Below are positions 21,216-32,980 of a stretch of 64,000 nt of DNA, piece after piece (the first letter of the stretch is position 1; each line of letters begins with the position of its first letter). The notes beneath the pieces are model-generated. The model had not been told where the DNA came from. It saw nothing but the letters and a program-made list of their open reading frames with translations, and made no database searches. The DNA is taken from assembly GCF_001640805.2 (NCBI RefSeq), contig NC_066855.1, forward strand, positions 349,071 through 413,070. The letters run 5' to 3'. Both the position numbers and the translations under genes were made by a program. This DNA is from Lates calcarifer (taxonomy: Eukaryota > Chordata > Actinopteri > Centropomidae).

Positions 21216-24200
21216 GGCAAACACCTTCTCTTCTCCAAAATCTGGAGAGCAACTTTACACAAGACTAAACACAAACACAACACTGAGTATCTCCAGGTGA
21301 CACTGATTTTCTGTCTTTGACTAACGTCACACTATCACTGACTGAACATATTATCCCCTCATTTTCACCATAGCACAAACACCAGGATAGAAATCTATGG
21401 ATAATTAATGAAATAGCACACTTAATTTAATTAATCCCTCCCTTCATCAAAGGAATTACCTCTTGCTGTTCATCTCTTGACCGCTGTGACCAGTTAGTGC
21501 AGTGATGACAAATGGCAGAGTGGAGCTTTCTATCTCTGCAGACTCCAGTGGCTTTGCCTCCATTATTACCTGAGAGTCCAGTTTCTGTGCTGTGAAGAGG
21601 CCCATCTTTATCGAACCCACAGGGTGGAGGAATGAGGGGTGGATGAGATGGGGGGCAATTTTCAGCCTTAAAGATAGCTTCCACTGTAATTCACTGTGAA
21701 GATAGCAATTGGCAGTGTCTCCAGGTATTTACTCTACCCTCCTTTTTATCGGCACAGGACCTCACCATACAGTTGCTGACAGTGTTTATCTAAAATGCAA
21801 TCTTTCTGAACTGTAAAGCACTGAATTTGTTGCCCCTGACTCAATGAGCAGAGAACCGAGGGTCAAAATCAATAACAACTCACAAGCTGCTGTGTGCCTG
21901 AGAGTTGGGTGGCTCTGAGTCTCTGAGTCTCTGGAAATGTCCATGGCCACATGGACAGCAAGTCTTATCTTGTAGCTGCTGGGGCCTGAATCAAAGATTG
22001 GACGTCACAACAACTCGAGCAAAAAACCTTCCACAGCTGTGACCCCGTCCTTTTGTGTTTGTCCTGTGGCTGGACCACTTCCCACAGACTCATCCAGCTG
22101 TGGGAACGAGTTAACACAGGCAGCACTTTTCCATCAAGATCTGTTTTCATTCTTCACACGGAAAACGTCTGTTTCCACATGTAGTCACAGGTGAATCATC
22201 CAGCTACACTATGTAAAATGGAAAATGATTTCATAAAACTCTTCTGGAGATTTCTTACATAAAAAACACACCATGCCAGTTCTAGTGAGGTTCTGGAAAG
22301 AAAAAAGATTTGCGCTGTTCGCCACCTCTGCCCACACTGATCAGTGATCAGGTTTCTAGAGCACACAACTGTTCATCACTGCAGCAAAGTGACAAGGGTG
22401 TGAAGCTGTTCATGAATTCGTCCATGTGCTTGAGTCAGTTTATAGACAGTTGTTAATAATAATCATTGCAACTGTTGATTGTTCACTGTGATTAGTGGAG
22501 AGAGAAACACACTGAACCATCGAGACGTATCAGCGCAGGAAAGAGACAAGGAGTTTGTTCATTAACAAAAAAAAATCAGGCCTTTTAAATTCAAGTCCTG
22601 GGGGAGCACAGTCGAATGCATTGGCTAATGGACTCACTATCCTCTCCTGCGTGTTGTCATGTCAGTTGATCTGTCAAGAACACCCCTGGGTACGCTGCTT
22701 TTTAATCAGGAGCCATCAATTCAGAAATTGAGACTGATTAAGTGATCAGTTTACCTTTGTCACAGTTCTGTCATAATCACTTAGAGTGTGTCCTCTGGGA
22801 ATAAATAAGAAGATAAGTCAGACTGAAGGCTGTTCAGTGTGGGAGGACAGTGTCTCACATTAGTACTACCAGGTCTCACTTTACTCTATCGTGGAACTGA
22901 TTCTAAACTTTATGCAGAAGATTTCTATCACCTGTCTTCTTATCTGAGGTTGATTTTGGGGGTGTAAAGATTCAGGAGAAAAAACACTTTATATGATATT
23001 TAATGTGTTCAAATCAAACTGTACCTGAACTTAAACAGCATGCTTCCTACTTCCTGTTGATGAGAAGGCTGATATAATGTTGCTGGTGGATCAGACCTGT
23101 GAGCTGAGGGACCTCCTCTAAATGGAGGAGTCATGTTAGTGATTGCCTGTGATTAACCTTCTGTCGGAAGTATCGTGGGGGCTGGGTTCACAGGTCGAGG
23201 GGTTCCCACGCAACATATGGAAAATCAGCCCGATAAAGGAAATCAATAAAGGAGGATTAGAAAGAAGCAGGGCGGGGGAAAGTTATTTACAAAGTCAAAT
23301 TAACCCCTCTGACTAGAACCTAGATCCTGCACCACAGCTGCTGTCTCCTGGATGAAATGTTCCCTTTACAATGGTCCAAGACAATCCTTCAGTTCCCTGC
23401 ATCACATATGTCTGAATGAATATGTACAGGGGCATGGTCACAAATTTCCCATGTGTCTTTCCAGGCTGTGGACTCCTACACAGTTGCCAGTTGTTGCCAA
23501 CTAACCAGCCTCAGTTAATGAGGAGGTGTGACCATGAGATCAGATCTGAAAGTAGTCTTGTTGAATTATAGAGAAGTTCATCTCCTCCTGATCCAAAGTC
23601 TCTGTCATTTGTAGCAAAGCAGCTCTAAAAACAGCAGTTAGTGTTAGAGACCAGCTGGTGGTAGAGACAAAAACAGACTTCATCAGGTGACCACGAACAT
23701 CACCCCAAATGAATGATGATGTTTCTGTTTGCTACGAACATCAGCTGTTTTAATGATGTGACTGCCAGTAACAGTCAGCCACCTGATGATGTCAACCTGT
23801 GAACAGTGTCCCTCTGAGTCGTTGTTCACACAAACAGAGAGAAACGTTTAAAGCGCTGGTTTCTTTCACACCTCCCACACCACTGACCAAACGCCATGTG
23901 AGGTGAGGGCGCTCCTCAGGTGTCTGCTTGGAAAAGTTGTAAGAATTACTGAACTCAAGCTGTGGCCTCGATGCCCAGCTCTGACACCAGCTCTGTGGCT
24001 ATGACATCGTCTTCATTTCCACTGACCTTAAATGCAATTACTGTAATGTTTTTCCACTTTAAAGCCAATCTACTCACTCGGACAAATCACAGAAAGGCCT
24101 TTACACACTTGGCAACGACGCTCGCTCAGATCCTTCACACATTTCTGAGCACTCAATTACTCGTGAATGACATGCAGCCCTGTTGTCTGAGGCCATCTGA

Positions 24201-25529
24201 CGGGCCCTTCAGTGCCTCTGATAGATAATCAATCCTACATATCTTTAAATGTGCACTGGCAATGAATGGTGAAATAAAGCTGACATTCTGATGACACAGT
24301 GCCAAAGTCAAACTTTTCCTGGCTGATATTTTACCCAGTGAGTCATTAGTCTGATTCATGACGCCAGAAAATAGTTTGAAATCCTGAGATTTCACATGGA
24401 ATTATTAGGCGTGAGCAGCAGTCCTAATGTGAACTGCATGGTGAGAGGTTCAGTACAACTGCACTGTGATGACTGTCCTTATGCTGTGCAGCACAGTCCC
24501 ATCATGCACAGCAGTGATAATGATAATCGTCATAGTGATTAATAGCTTTTAATCAGGTGATCAAACGCCACACCTCCAATGTTTTCTTCATCGCTGAATT
24601 TATTTCTGTTCTTCATCTGATGCTCTCCTCTCTGCTCTCCTGTCCAATCATCATCACTGTTCTCTCTCTCTCCTCCAGCGGTCTCTTCAGAGCTGAGCAA
24701 ACACACACCATTAGGACGATCAATACCACTCCTGAGCCGCTGTTCTCTCATATCATGACCTAATTTCATGCACTGAGGAGGTGGCCACTGTAGATGGATA
24801 ATGCACTGTTTCCATCACAGCCCAGCAAGGAAAGTACAGCACAATTCAATTAGTCTATGAATATTAAGCAAATGCATTATAATTACACACAGTGTTTAAC
24901 TATGCCATGTACAGTACATGTTCACAGTTTCCTGGAAGAAGCTTAGCTAAAAATATGTCTGCCTGTATTTAGTATACACACTTATATGATGTGATGTTTT
25001 GTGACTGTAACTTTATTAAATTCAGTTTTTTCTTCTCTGGTCCACGTTTGATGTTTGACCTCTAGTTAATGTTCATTAACTACAAACAAATGTTTGACAC
25101 GTCTGTTTTGACCTCAGTCCAAAACGCATGTGTATGTGGCTGCAGTGAAAGCTGAAGCCTGTAGGAGCTGCTAGCAGGTTTTTGGCTAATGAGCTGTAAA
25201 ACTGTACACAGGACACTGAACTGTTAGCACATCCAAACGTACTGTTTTCACATCATGTGTGAGTCTTGGGAGAACATCCGGACTTCTTTTATCTGCCACT
25301 GAGAGGCATCAGTTCCATGAAGAAGCAGATCATTCCTGTGACGCTCTTCTTTCCATTTATTCACCGTGTTCAGTAAACAGTGATTGGTGTCTGGTTTCCC
25401 TGTGTGAGGCGAATCAGCTCTCATCTTATATGATGAAAAGTGACATGAATAGATTTGGTCTGAAAGGTTTTCTTTCCTGTGATTAAGAGACTTCACAGGA
25501 TGCAGTGAGAATCCTGATTCTAATAAATT
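21216..25529. other. Large stretch without genes
   Basis: No frame longer than about 90 codons and none recognisable. 22600-22800 and 24120-24400 are TAAT-containing, free of simple repeats and look like possible conserved elements, but less clearly than later blocks. 24510-24550 has TGATAATGATAATCG-type GATA-like repeats. 25170-25230 carries 'gctagcaggttt ... ctgttagcac', a weak trace of the 'gttagc' repeat family. Confidence 0.45.
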
Positions 25530-25790
25530 TGCTTTCCATATGCAAACCAGCCGCAAAACAAACTCATCAATTTCACATCAGCTTTCATTTAGCTTAATGG
25601 CCAGCCATTAACAAAACCAATCACCTCCCTCCTGCTTCTCCCTCGCTGTGTTTCGTCTGAGTTATTAGAGCACATGGAGTCATATTCACACACCAACATA
25701 CACTCGCTGACTTCACTTACCAGGCCGCTCTGTATTTGCTGTGGCACCAGATGGTAGATTGTTACCAGCATTTACTCCAGGGTGAGAAAC
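25530..25790. other. CNE-like block with TAAT palindrome and candidate minus exon
   Basis: TAATGGC-CA-GCCATTA (25595-25610) is a perfect palindrome with paired homeodomain cores. On the minus strand 25774-25721 forms a possible 54-bp exon. The acceptor CTCATGTTTCTCACCCTGGAG lies before it and the donor GGCCTG|GTAAGT after it. It is open in one frame (18 codons, symmetrical phase). The peptide is not recognised. Either reading, conserved enhancer or small exon, is inference. Confidence 0.25.
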
Positions 25791-26119
25791 ATGAGGAATT
25801 TACTGCACAGCCCAGAGTCCAGTACAACACATCTCAATGCATCTTAGCAGTGCTGCACCTTGGAGATGGTGCAGGCAGTGAACAGCCATGCAAAGGAGGC
25901 CGTCATGAATAAATGCATTTTTTAACGCAGCTTTAAAGACATAAAAATGCAGCTCCTGATGGAATTGTAGCCTGTAAGCAGCAGCACTGCTCTGCTTTGA
26001 AATTGCCTCTGTCCTCACCACCTCTAGTTTGAAAGTGTTGCAGGAATGGAAAGAGATGTCTGTGAATGGAGGTGGCTGATTGTGTTATATGACAGCTATC
26101 CATATTGGTTTTTATATTG
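25791..26119. other. No feature seen
   Basis: Minus frame 25800-26021 starts at a non-ATG codon or internal Met and has no recognisable product. Confidence 0.55.
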
Positions 26120-26215
26120 TTTTTCCAGATGATCTTATTGCATTTTTGTCTTTATTGGACATATGATGGTGAGAGTGACAGGAAATATGGGCTGAGAGAA
26201 GATAATGGTGAGTAT
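26120..26215 (+). repeat. Dispersed fish repeat fragment
   Basis: 'tttttccagatgatctta', 'tttttgtctttattgga' and 'gtgacaggaaatatggg' follow the order of a common teleost repeat remembered as 'cagatggt ... tttgtctttattg ... gagagacaggaaatgtggggga'. The strong acceptor and the GTGAGA and GTGAGT donors seen here belong to the repeat and should not be read as an exon. Confidence 0.45.
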
Positions 26216-27740
26216 GGTGATCGAAATAAACAAATAAAGCAAACCTGATTTTCTGGTTTATTACTGAGTCATGCCTCTGGTTCATATGTTTCTTTCATGA
26301 AGCTGTCACTAAAAATAAAAAAAGCTGTTTATGTTTTTGATCAACATAATGAGGAAATATTTTTCATGAATACATCTACAAAGGCTCAGTGTGTTCAACA
26401 CAATTCATCTCTACCATTTCTTCCACATTTGCTGATATTTTCATGCAGGTAAATTCAAGCCCTTAATGTTTGGTTAAACACTGTAAATGTCACACACTTT
26501 ACCTGCAGAAGTCCTGTACTTGTTCCTCTACGATAACTCGCATTTATCCTATCTACTTCACTTTCTAGTGAGAGAAATATCATGCAACTTGTCCACCGCT
26601 GCCTAATCTTAACAAAGTATTTACTTTAATATCTATTACTTCCCTAAACCTCGCCATGTCCTGTTTGTTGTTCTTCTCCTCAGTGATTTGTGACAGCACA
26701 GACAGCTGCTGTCATCCTGCTGACAGAGATGTCAGATCAGAAAACACATGCCAATCTAAAGGGCGGCTAATTTGGATTGCTAGTATTTCCTGGTGCTAGC
26801 TTGTGAGGAGTTGTTACCAAGCTGTTTGCATCACCATATACTGTTTTCACTAATGTATCTGTATCATATTAATGTTGACTCAAGGACCACCTGTCTAGAT
26901 CGACATCTCTAATATACACTTTCATTTTGGTCGATTATTGGTGATTGATAAACGTCTGAGCCACTTCACACTTCTCCAACCACTTAGGTACTTAATGAGA
27001 CTTATTAGCAAGAGTGTACAGCTTCTATTTCAGAGGAATCTGTATCTCACATGAAGCTGTCACTGCTACTTCATAACTGCAGTATTTGTTGGTGTTGTAT
27101 ACTCTACATGAAATTCTCTGGACCCACTGCAGCAGTGTTTGCGTTTTCCATTATCTCATAAGTGTTTTGTAACAACATGCATGAGGTTATGAGGTGCGAG
27201 CAGCCAGCATGATCCACTCCGAGTGAGTGTGCTCTTGTCTTTAAAAAGCATTTACTACACCAGTGGCAGTATAGCTGAGTTAGATGATGTGGCTCTGCTC
27301 CCAGAATGCTCAAAGTACCAATCTGTGCAGAGCTGACAGATCCTGATTCTGTGCACACAAGCCTGCGAGATGGATAATACTGTGTCTCTCTACCTGATTC
27401 CATTATCTTGTATTATATTTGAAATATTCATGTCATGTTGTGTCTCTGGGTACAAAATAATGAGTAATCTTACAACATGATACAGTGCAAAATAACAGCA
27501 ATATAAACTATGAAATTACCAGAGTTGAATCAGCACACTGTCTCAGACTGGCTCAAAGAAAACTGAACATTAAGTGCTTCAAAAAGCTGCTGTGAATTTC
27601 ATGGCTACTGTTGTGTATAATTCCATTAGCGCGTCTACCCTGTATGAATGGGCTGACCAACCAGTGTGTGATCTCCTGAGTACAGGTTCAGGGGCAGGTT
27701 GCAGGAGCAATGTGAAACAAATATATAGTGTTTACTTAGA
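26216..27740. other. No gene seen
   Basis: AT-rich, short frames only. No nameable repeat or motif. Confidence 0.55.
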
Positions 27741-28146
27741 ATGATGCAAAAAACACAGAAACATCCAGTGAGCAGCAGAGAGGTCAGAGCAGAATGAGCA
27801 GACTGTTTGCAGCTGACAAAAAGCCTACGCTAACTCTGATGACCAGTCATTACTGCTGTGCTGAGCAGAAAAGCATCAGAAAGCATCTGAACATACAACA
27901 TGTCAACCTCGAGGCCAATGGGCTACAACAGCAGAGAACCACATCAGGTCCACCTCCTGACAGCCAAGAACAGAAATGTGAGGCTGCAGTGGGCACAGGC
28001 TGAGGAAAACTGGACAGTTGAAGACTGGACAAAGGTAGCCTGGTCTGATGAATCTGGATTTCTGCTGAGACACAGATGGTAGGGTCAGAATTTGGCATCA
28101 ACAGCATAAATCCATGAAGCCAACCCAGAATCTTGTCAACGATTGG
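27741..28146 (+). mobile_element. Tc1-like transposase relic (N-terminal half)
   Basis: The segment begins with 'aaacatccagtgagcagcag', lacks about 30 bp of the family consensus, then resumes at 'agaggtcagagcagaatgag' and runs to about 28146. In one frame (27794 on) it gives MSRLFAADKKPTLTLMTSHY. In the next (about 27915 on) it gives MGYNSREPHQVHLLTAKNRN, then LQWAQAEENW and WSDESGFLLRH. WSDES holds the first catalytic Asp of the DDE triad (codon 28047-28049). A one-base loss near 28070 shifts the frame, after which GRVRIWHQQHKSM follows. The second Asp, the Glu and both terminal repeats are absent, so it is inactive. Confidence 0.85.
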
Positions 28147-28959
28147 ATGGACTCTCATGACATTTGGAGCAAATACTCATCTTTCCTCCATGAATGCTGA
28201 TGGATTGAAGTAAGTAACCGACCCTCTGTCTTTTCATCTTTCAGCACCATAAGGTCAACAGTTTAACATTTAACATTTGTCCAGTGTTTTGTTTTCTGAG
28301 CAAATACCTCCAAGACTGATGACGTTCCCATCAGCCTCAGCTGTAACAGAACCTCAGTCCTACATCTGGTTCTGGTTCTGGTTCTCTATGGATTGTTACA
28401 GTGACACTTTCAGCTGTACGCTGCCTGGACAAACTGTATCTCTGTAGCACTGCCACACCTCAGCTACATTACGTTGATTTCAGAGGCAGAAAAACAACTA
28501 TTTCACAGAAAGTGTGAGGGTGCACTGCAGACACACAATCAACATCAAAACAGTCATTTTCAACCTGCACATTTAGAGCAAAACAGACATTTGTGTTGGT
28601 TACTTTTCTTTTTCGACAGCTCTGTGCTTGAAAACTGAAAGAGATCCAGGCATATGATTTTCTCTGTCATATCATTCCTTGTTACTGTTGAAAAGGTCAG
28701 TCTGTGCTCAAGCACTTGAGGCAGTAATTTTCCCATCAGTAGCTGTCAGGTGCGCCACCCACATCTGGGATACCTGTGGAGGGACAGCCTCCTCCACAGA
28801 GCCCACCACCACAGAGTCCTGTCAGTCAGCTGGACCTCCGCTCTGTCTGCTGCAGCTGCCACACAGCACTGCATCAAACCCCGGGCAACTAGTAAAAAAA
28901 ACTATTTAGGGAATTAACGACAGCTTTATATGATATCAAAAATATGACTGTATAATATA
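28147..28959. other. No gene seen
   Basis: Short frames only. A small duplication 'tctggttctggttctggt' lies at 28365-28382. Confidence 0.55.
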
Positions 28960-29460
28960 GATTTGAAATTTCATTCATAATATATTATCAAGGATCTGAA
29001 TAACTAAGGCAAAATCACCAGTCAAACAACAACCAATTAATCAATCAAGTGAACCAAGTAATTAAATTAAGCATTTACAAAATCCAATCCAAACCAAATC
29101 TGAGCAATAATCACCTGATAGATGAAATATGAGCGAGCTATCATCACCAATTCATCTTCAAAATAGCACATCAAAATAACATCCATAATGAGCAGGCTCA
29201 AATCCCAGAGCAATTAATCACGAGCCACTAAAAATATAGAAACCAAAATCAAGTAATTAAGAAGTAATGAAAATACCACTTCACACTTTACATCAATTTA
29301 AAACACAATCTCAGATCATTTAGAAAGAATTTCACCAAAATCACCCGATTGTGTTTGTCCACAAACAAACATTCACAGAGCCTGAAAAAACAGACCCAGT
29401 GTGTTCATTAGCAGAATGAAGCTGTGGTCAAAGCTAAATAATTAATCTAAGTAGGAAATG
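28960..29460. other. A-rich, G-poor strand-skewed stretch
   Basis: On the + strand A clearly exceeds T and C exceeds G over about 500 bp, with repeated AATCAA, CCAA and AATTAA words. No frame, no simple-repeat period and no recognisable element. It may be an old retrocopy or simply biased DNA. Confidence 0.4.
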
Positions 29461-29956
29461 AACTAGAAACAAGTTTTCAGAATGAAAGTCGAGAGAAATG
29501 AAAAGTAAAAGTTGGTTTCAGGCCAATCATCAAGAAGCCTCCCAACGATCAAAACACCTGACTTTCTGTTCTGAGCGCCCCTGGACCCTGCACCTGGAAA
29601 CTCTACACTCCCATATTCAGACAGTTCTGCCCGGCAACTAAACCTCCAAACCCTCCTCATTCCTCTGTGTGTCTGTTTACTTAACACACATGAAGCGTCA
29701 GTCAATTCATAATGAGGTCGTAGCCTGTGTCTTCATCAGCACCTGAGCTCTGCACCTTGAAACAAAGACTTAAGTCCTGCGCTCAGAGACTCAGTCGATT
29801 GTTGAAGTGCAGTAGAAATGAAACAGGAAGTGATAAAAGGGAACAGAGGAACGTATCGTTTAAAAAGGTCAATAGATCATGAGAGGCATTAACATGAAGG
29901 AGGGCTCAGTACAGCTCAGCCTTCTCTTTCCAGCTTTCCAGGACACAACCTCCAAC
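29461..29956. other. No gene seen
   Basis: A short minus frame (29463-29705) without recognisable product; otherwise plain. Confidence 0.55.
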
Positions 29957-30272
29957 CCATCCATCCATCCATCCCATCCATCCATCCATCCATCCATCCA
30001 TCTGTTCATCCATCCATCCATCTGTCCATCCATCTGTCCATCCATCCATCTGTTCATCCATCTGTTCATCCATCCATCCATCTGTCCATCCATCTGTCCA
30101 TCCATCTGTCCATCCATCCATCTGTCCATCCATCCATCCATCCATCCATCTGTCCATCCATCCCATCCATCTGTTCATCCATCCATCCATCCATCCATCC
30201 ATCTGTCATCCATCCATCCCCCATCCATCTGTCCCATCCGTCCATCCGTCCATCCGTCCCGTCCGTCCATCC
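29957..30272. repeat. Composite (CATC)n microsatellite with CATCTGTC/CATCTGTTC variants
   Basis: The left part is pure CATC. The middle (30000-30230) alternates CATC runs with TCTGTC or TCTGTTC in a loose higher-order pattern. The right end shifts to CCGTC. Because 4 and 3 share no factor and no stop arises, frames on both strands stay open (His-Pro-Ser-Ile or Met-Asp-Gly-Trp repeats). These are artefacts, not genes. Confidence 0.97.
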
Positions 30273-32699
30273 TCAGCTGTTGGTGCAGACAGTTAGTCTG
30301 TACATATTTAAATGTATAAGTTTATATATATTTTACACGTTTTGTGATGCATGAATATCGTCTTTCACCCCAGATAAATGTCTGAGCAAAGACACAACTG
30401 TGTTTTACGGTGTCTTTATATACAGGCCTGTATTTTTCTTTATTACAGAGGCCCAGTTGTCCCTCGTTCCCTCTCGCACTTAAATCACGCCGTCTGACTA
30501 TCACCCAGGAAAATAGAAGGTTTGAGAAAAGACAGATCTATTTTTTAACGCATCTTTATAAAATGTCAGATATAGAGAGGCTACACATAAACACCTTTTT
30601 TCTGTGCCTACTTGCGCTCTGTTATAATTTATGATTCTTCCTGGAAACCTGTCTGTCTGCATTCCTTCTTCTCGCCTTGTCCACCACTTGTGACAATTAT
30701 CCAAGCAAATAAGGAAGTCAATATCAATTATAAAAAAACCCAGCCAATTAATCAATCAATCCAATCAATCAGCACTGAGTAGAGTGCATACCTGTGCCAA
30801 GGACACATTCATTATCTGGTGATGTAAAGGGAAAAACTCCTGCGTCCAGCTCGGAGACTGAATCCTCACCTAAGTGTAATGGTTTCTTCCCTTCACCAAG
30901 TTTGGGAAATAATCAGTTTTGTACTTTTTGTGTATCCTCAGGTGAAAACATAACCCTGTAGAGAAATAATAAAAAAATACTTAAGTCCAGATCAGGTCTG
31001 TCAAGATGTTTACAGTGTATCATGAAAACGGTTACATAAGGAATAAATGCTTTTGATTAAAAGCAATCAAGAAATAATGAAAACAATTCACATTCACTGA
31101 AAATGTAATTTCATGTTGTCCATATCATCATCAAGCAAACAAAGCATTCAACCAGTAAGAGTCTAGTGGAAGCAAATATTCTCAATATTATTCAACACAT
31201 TACAAGTCCAGGAAATACAGTTGGAAATTGTGGCGCACATTTGATGACCATGATGCTTGTATATAAGTGTGAGTAAGAAAACTCTTGAACAGGTAACTGA
31301 GTGGTCACCTTATTCCCTCTCAGGATGACATCAGGACTCGAGGGATCACTGAATGATTTGATGAGTATCATCAATCATAAGCTGCCTTCACTGTCAGCAG
31401 ATCTCAGCCCAGTTCTCTGGGAGATTCTGGACTGACATGTTGGACAGCTCTCTCCACCACCAGCATCAAACATGATGGTGTTTCATTGCTGCAGTCCCAG
31501 AGACAGTGAAGCTGTTCACATCTTATATCTTCTTATATCAGTCTTAAAGCAGCCCATTATCAGGGCACGTTAGAAGTCAAAATACTACAGTGCTAATTCA
31601 TTTTCATGCCTCTGTCTACTGGTGTTTGTAACATTCACTCTCACATTCTCACTCACTTCCATCTCCACTTGTTTCTTTGCATCTGGCTGTTGTTTGTTTC
31701 TTAGGCCCGTCATCATCACTCTGCAGTCAAACTGACGTGATCCTCACCTAACTTCATCACGTCTTTCCCACTGGAGTAACACTGCTAATGGAGTGTTCAA
31801 GCGGTTGGGGGTGGAGCCACTCATAGAGGAAGAAGATGGATGCATAAATAAAAAATACATATATAAATAAATAAAAAGCAGCAGTTGAAGGCATCTGCCC
31901 ACATGTGCCAACACAGCACTGTGAGTGTAGTGATGCTGAAGTGATTTCTAAAGGACAGGGTCACAGAGGAGTAACAATAGGAAACACTGTTTTTGGAGCG
32001 ATGACTAGAGCTGCCCCCTGTAGTTTGAGATGAACACTGACACCACAGTGAAAGCAGAAGGATTCATAACAAAGTGACCTTTACTGTGTATCTGGTAAAA
32101 TCTCAGATGTCTGAGGTCAGGATCCCAGAGACCTGAAAACCATTTCAAACCATTTCAAACCTCTGAGTGCTGAACTCAGAGCTGTAAGTGTTTCTGCTGA
32201 TGAAAACACTGTTAAACCTCTGCAGTTAAACCTCAGACTGTGTCACAGCAACAGCTTCATTACCTCTAATAAAAGAAGGTGGACAATTAAATAATTGTGC
32301 TTCTTTTCTTGTTGACCTTTCAAAAGCAACATGGCAACACCTTTGAGCTCGACATTAACCTGAAGCACACAGTCAAGAAGACCACGGAGTGGCTTTGAAA
32401 CAAGTTTGGATTGAGCGGGCCTGCAGACAGAGCAGACTGCAGAGGAGAGTGTCATTAACACACCCACCTGCTCACTGAGAAATCATTACCTACTCTATTC
32501 ACACACCAGCTCACTCACACATTACACAGGTTTGTACTGGCAGGATGAAGTCCTGTCTCAGTGACTCAGACACTCAGCTGTTGTTGTATCTAATTCACGG
32601 ACATGACTTCACAAACATTGTAGATAGGGAGCAGTAACACTAATGACTGTGCACCAAGTAACATCTGTGATGAACTTAAAAAAAACAACTTGATTTTAA
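30273..32699. other. No gene seen
   Basis: Short frames only. Minor repeats: (AATC)n at about 30746-30770, AT-rich ATAAATA at 31840-31880, tandem 11-mer AACCATTTCAA at about 32138-32160. Minus donor-like sites near 30790 and 30870 lack exons. Confidence 0.5.
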
Positions 32700-32873
32700 T
32701 AACTTAAGTGTGTTTCTTCACTCCATTAAAGAGGCTGCGTCCCTTGAGAGCTGCAGCAGCTGTTCCAGCGTGCCTCCCCTGCTGATTCGGGATGATTTTT
32801 AGGAGTGTTCTTATGTTGTTATTTAGCCTTTCGGAGGCCATTTCATATTCATCCTGCTCCTGGCCTATATTTA

Positions 32874-32980
32874 TCAGGACTGTGAGCCGAGGCGCTCCCA
32901 GGCTGCTTCCTCCAGCAGGATCAGCACCTTGGAGAGCGCCTGAGCTCACAGTCCTGACAGCAGTGGGCCGGCTGCTGTCA
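32874..32980. repeat. Two overlapping inverted repeats (hairpins)
   Basis: Arms 32874-32897 and 32934-32957 pair at 22 of 24 positions (14 pairs, 2 mismatches, 8 pairs), with partial pairing inward and a spacer of about 30 bases. A second perfect hairpin, TGACAGCAG (32955-32963) with CTGCTGTCA (32972-32980) and an 8-base loop, overlaps the outer end of the first. The first has the size of a pre-microRNA stem but the arms match no microRNA I know. Confidence 0.85.
32920..32940 (+). promoter_or_regulatory. REST/NRSF binding site (RE1/NRSE)
   Basis: A-TCAGCACC-TT-GGAGAGCGCC fits the RE1 consensus NTYAGMRCCNNRGMSAG at every position and keeps the 3' CGCC of the canonical 21-mer (17 of 21 identical to TTCAGCACC-AC-GGACAGCGCC). 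REST binds such sites to silence neuronal genes outside neurons. The site makes up most of the 3' arm of the inverted repeat, so the 5' arm (32891-32907) carries a degenerate RE1 in the opposite direction. Flanks 32760-32870 are open on both strands and look unlike neutral DNA. Confidence 0.7.

Noticed and set aside
26125..26215. Strong acceptor and GTGAGT donor suggesting an exon
   Set aside because: They belong to a dispersed fish repeat with the same text elsewhere.
29738..29750. Second RE1-like start (ATCAGCACCTGAG)
   Set aside because: The right half of the site does not fit the consensus.
29869..30319. Frames of 90-146 codons on both strands (Met-Asp-Gly-Trp and His-Pro-Ser-Ile)
   Set aside because: Same cause: a 4-bp repeat lacking stops on either strand.
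32874..32957. Known microRNA hairpin
   Set aside because: Arm sequences match no microRNA family I know; only the fold is suggestive.
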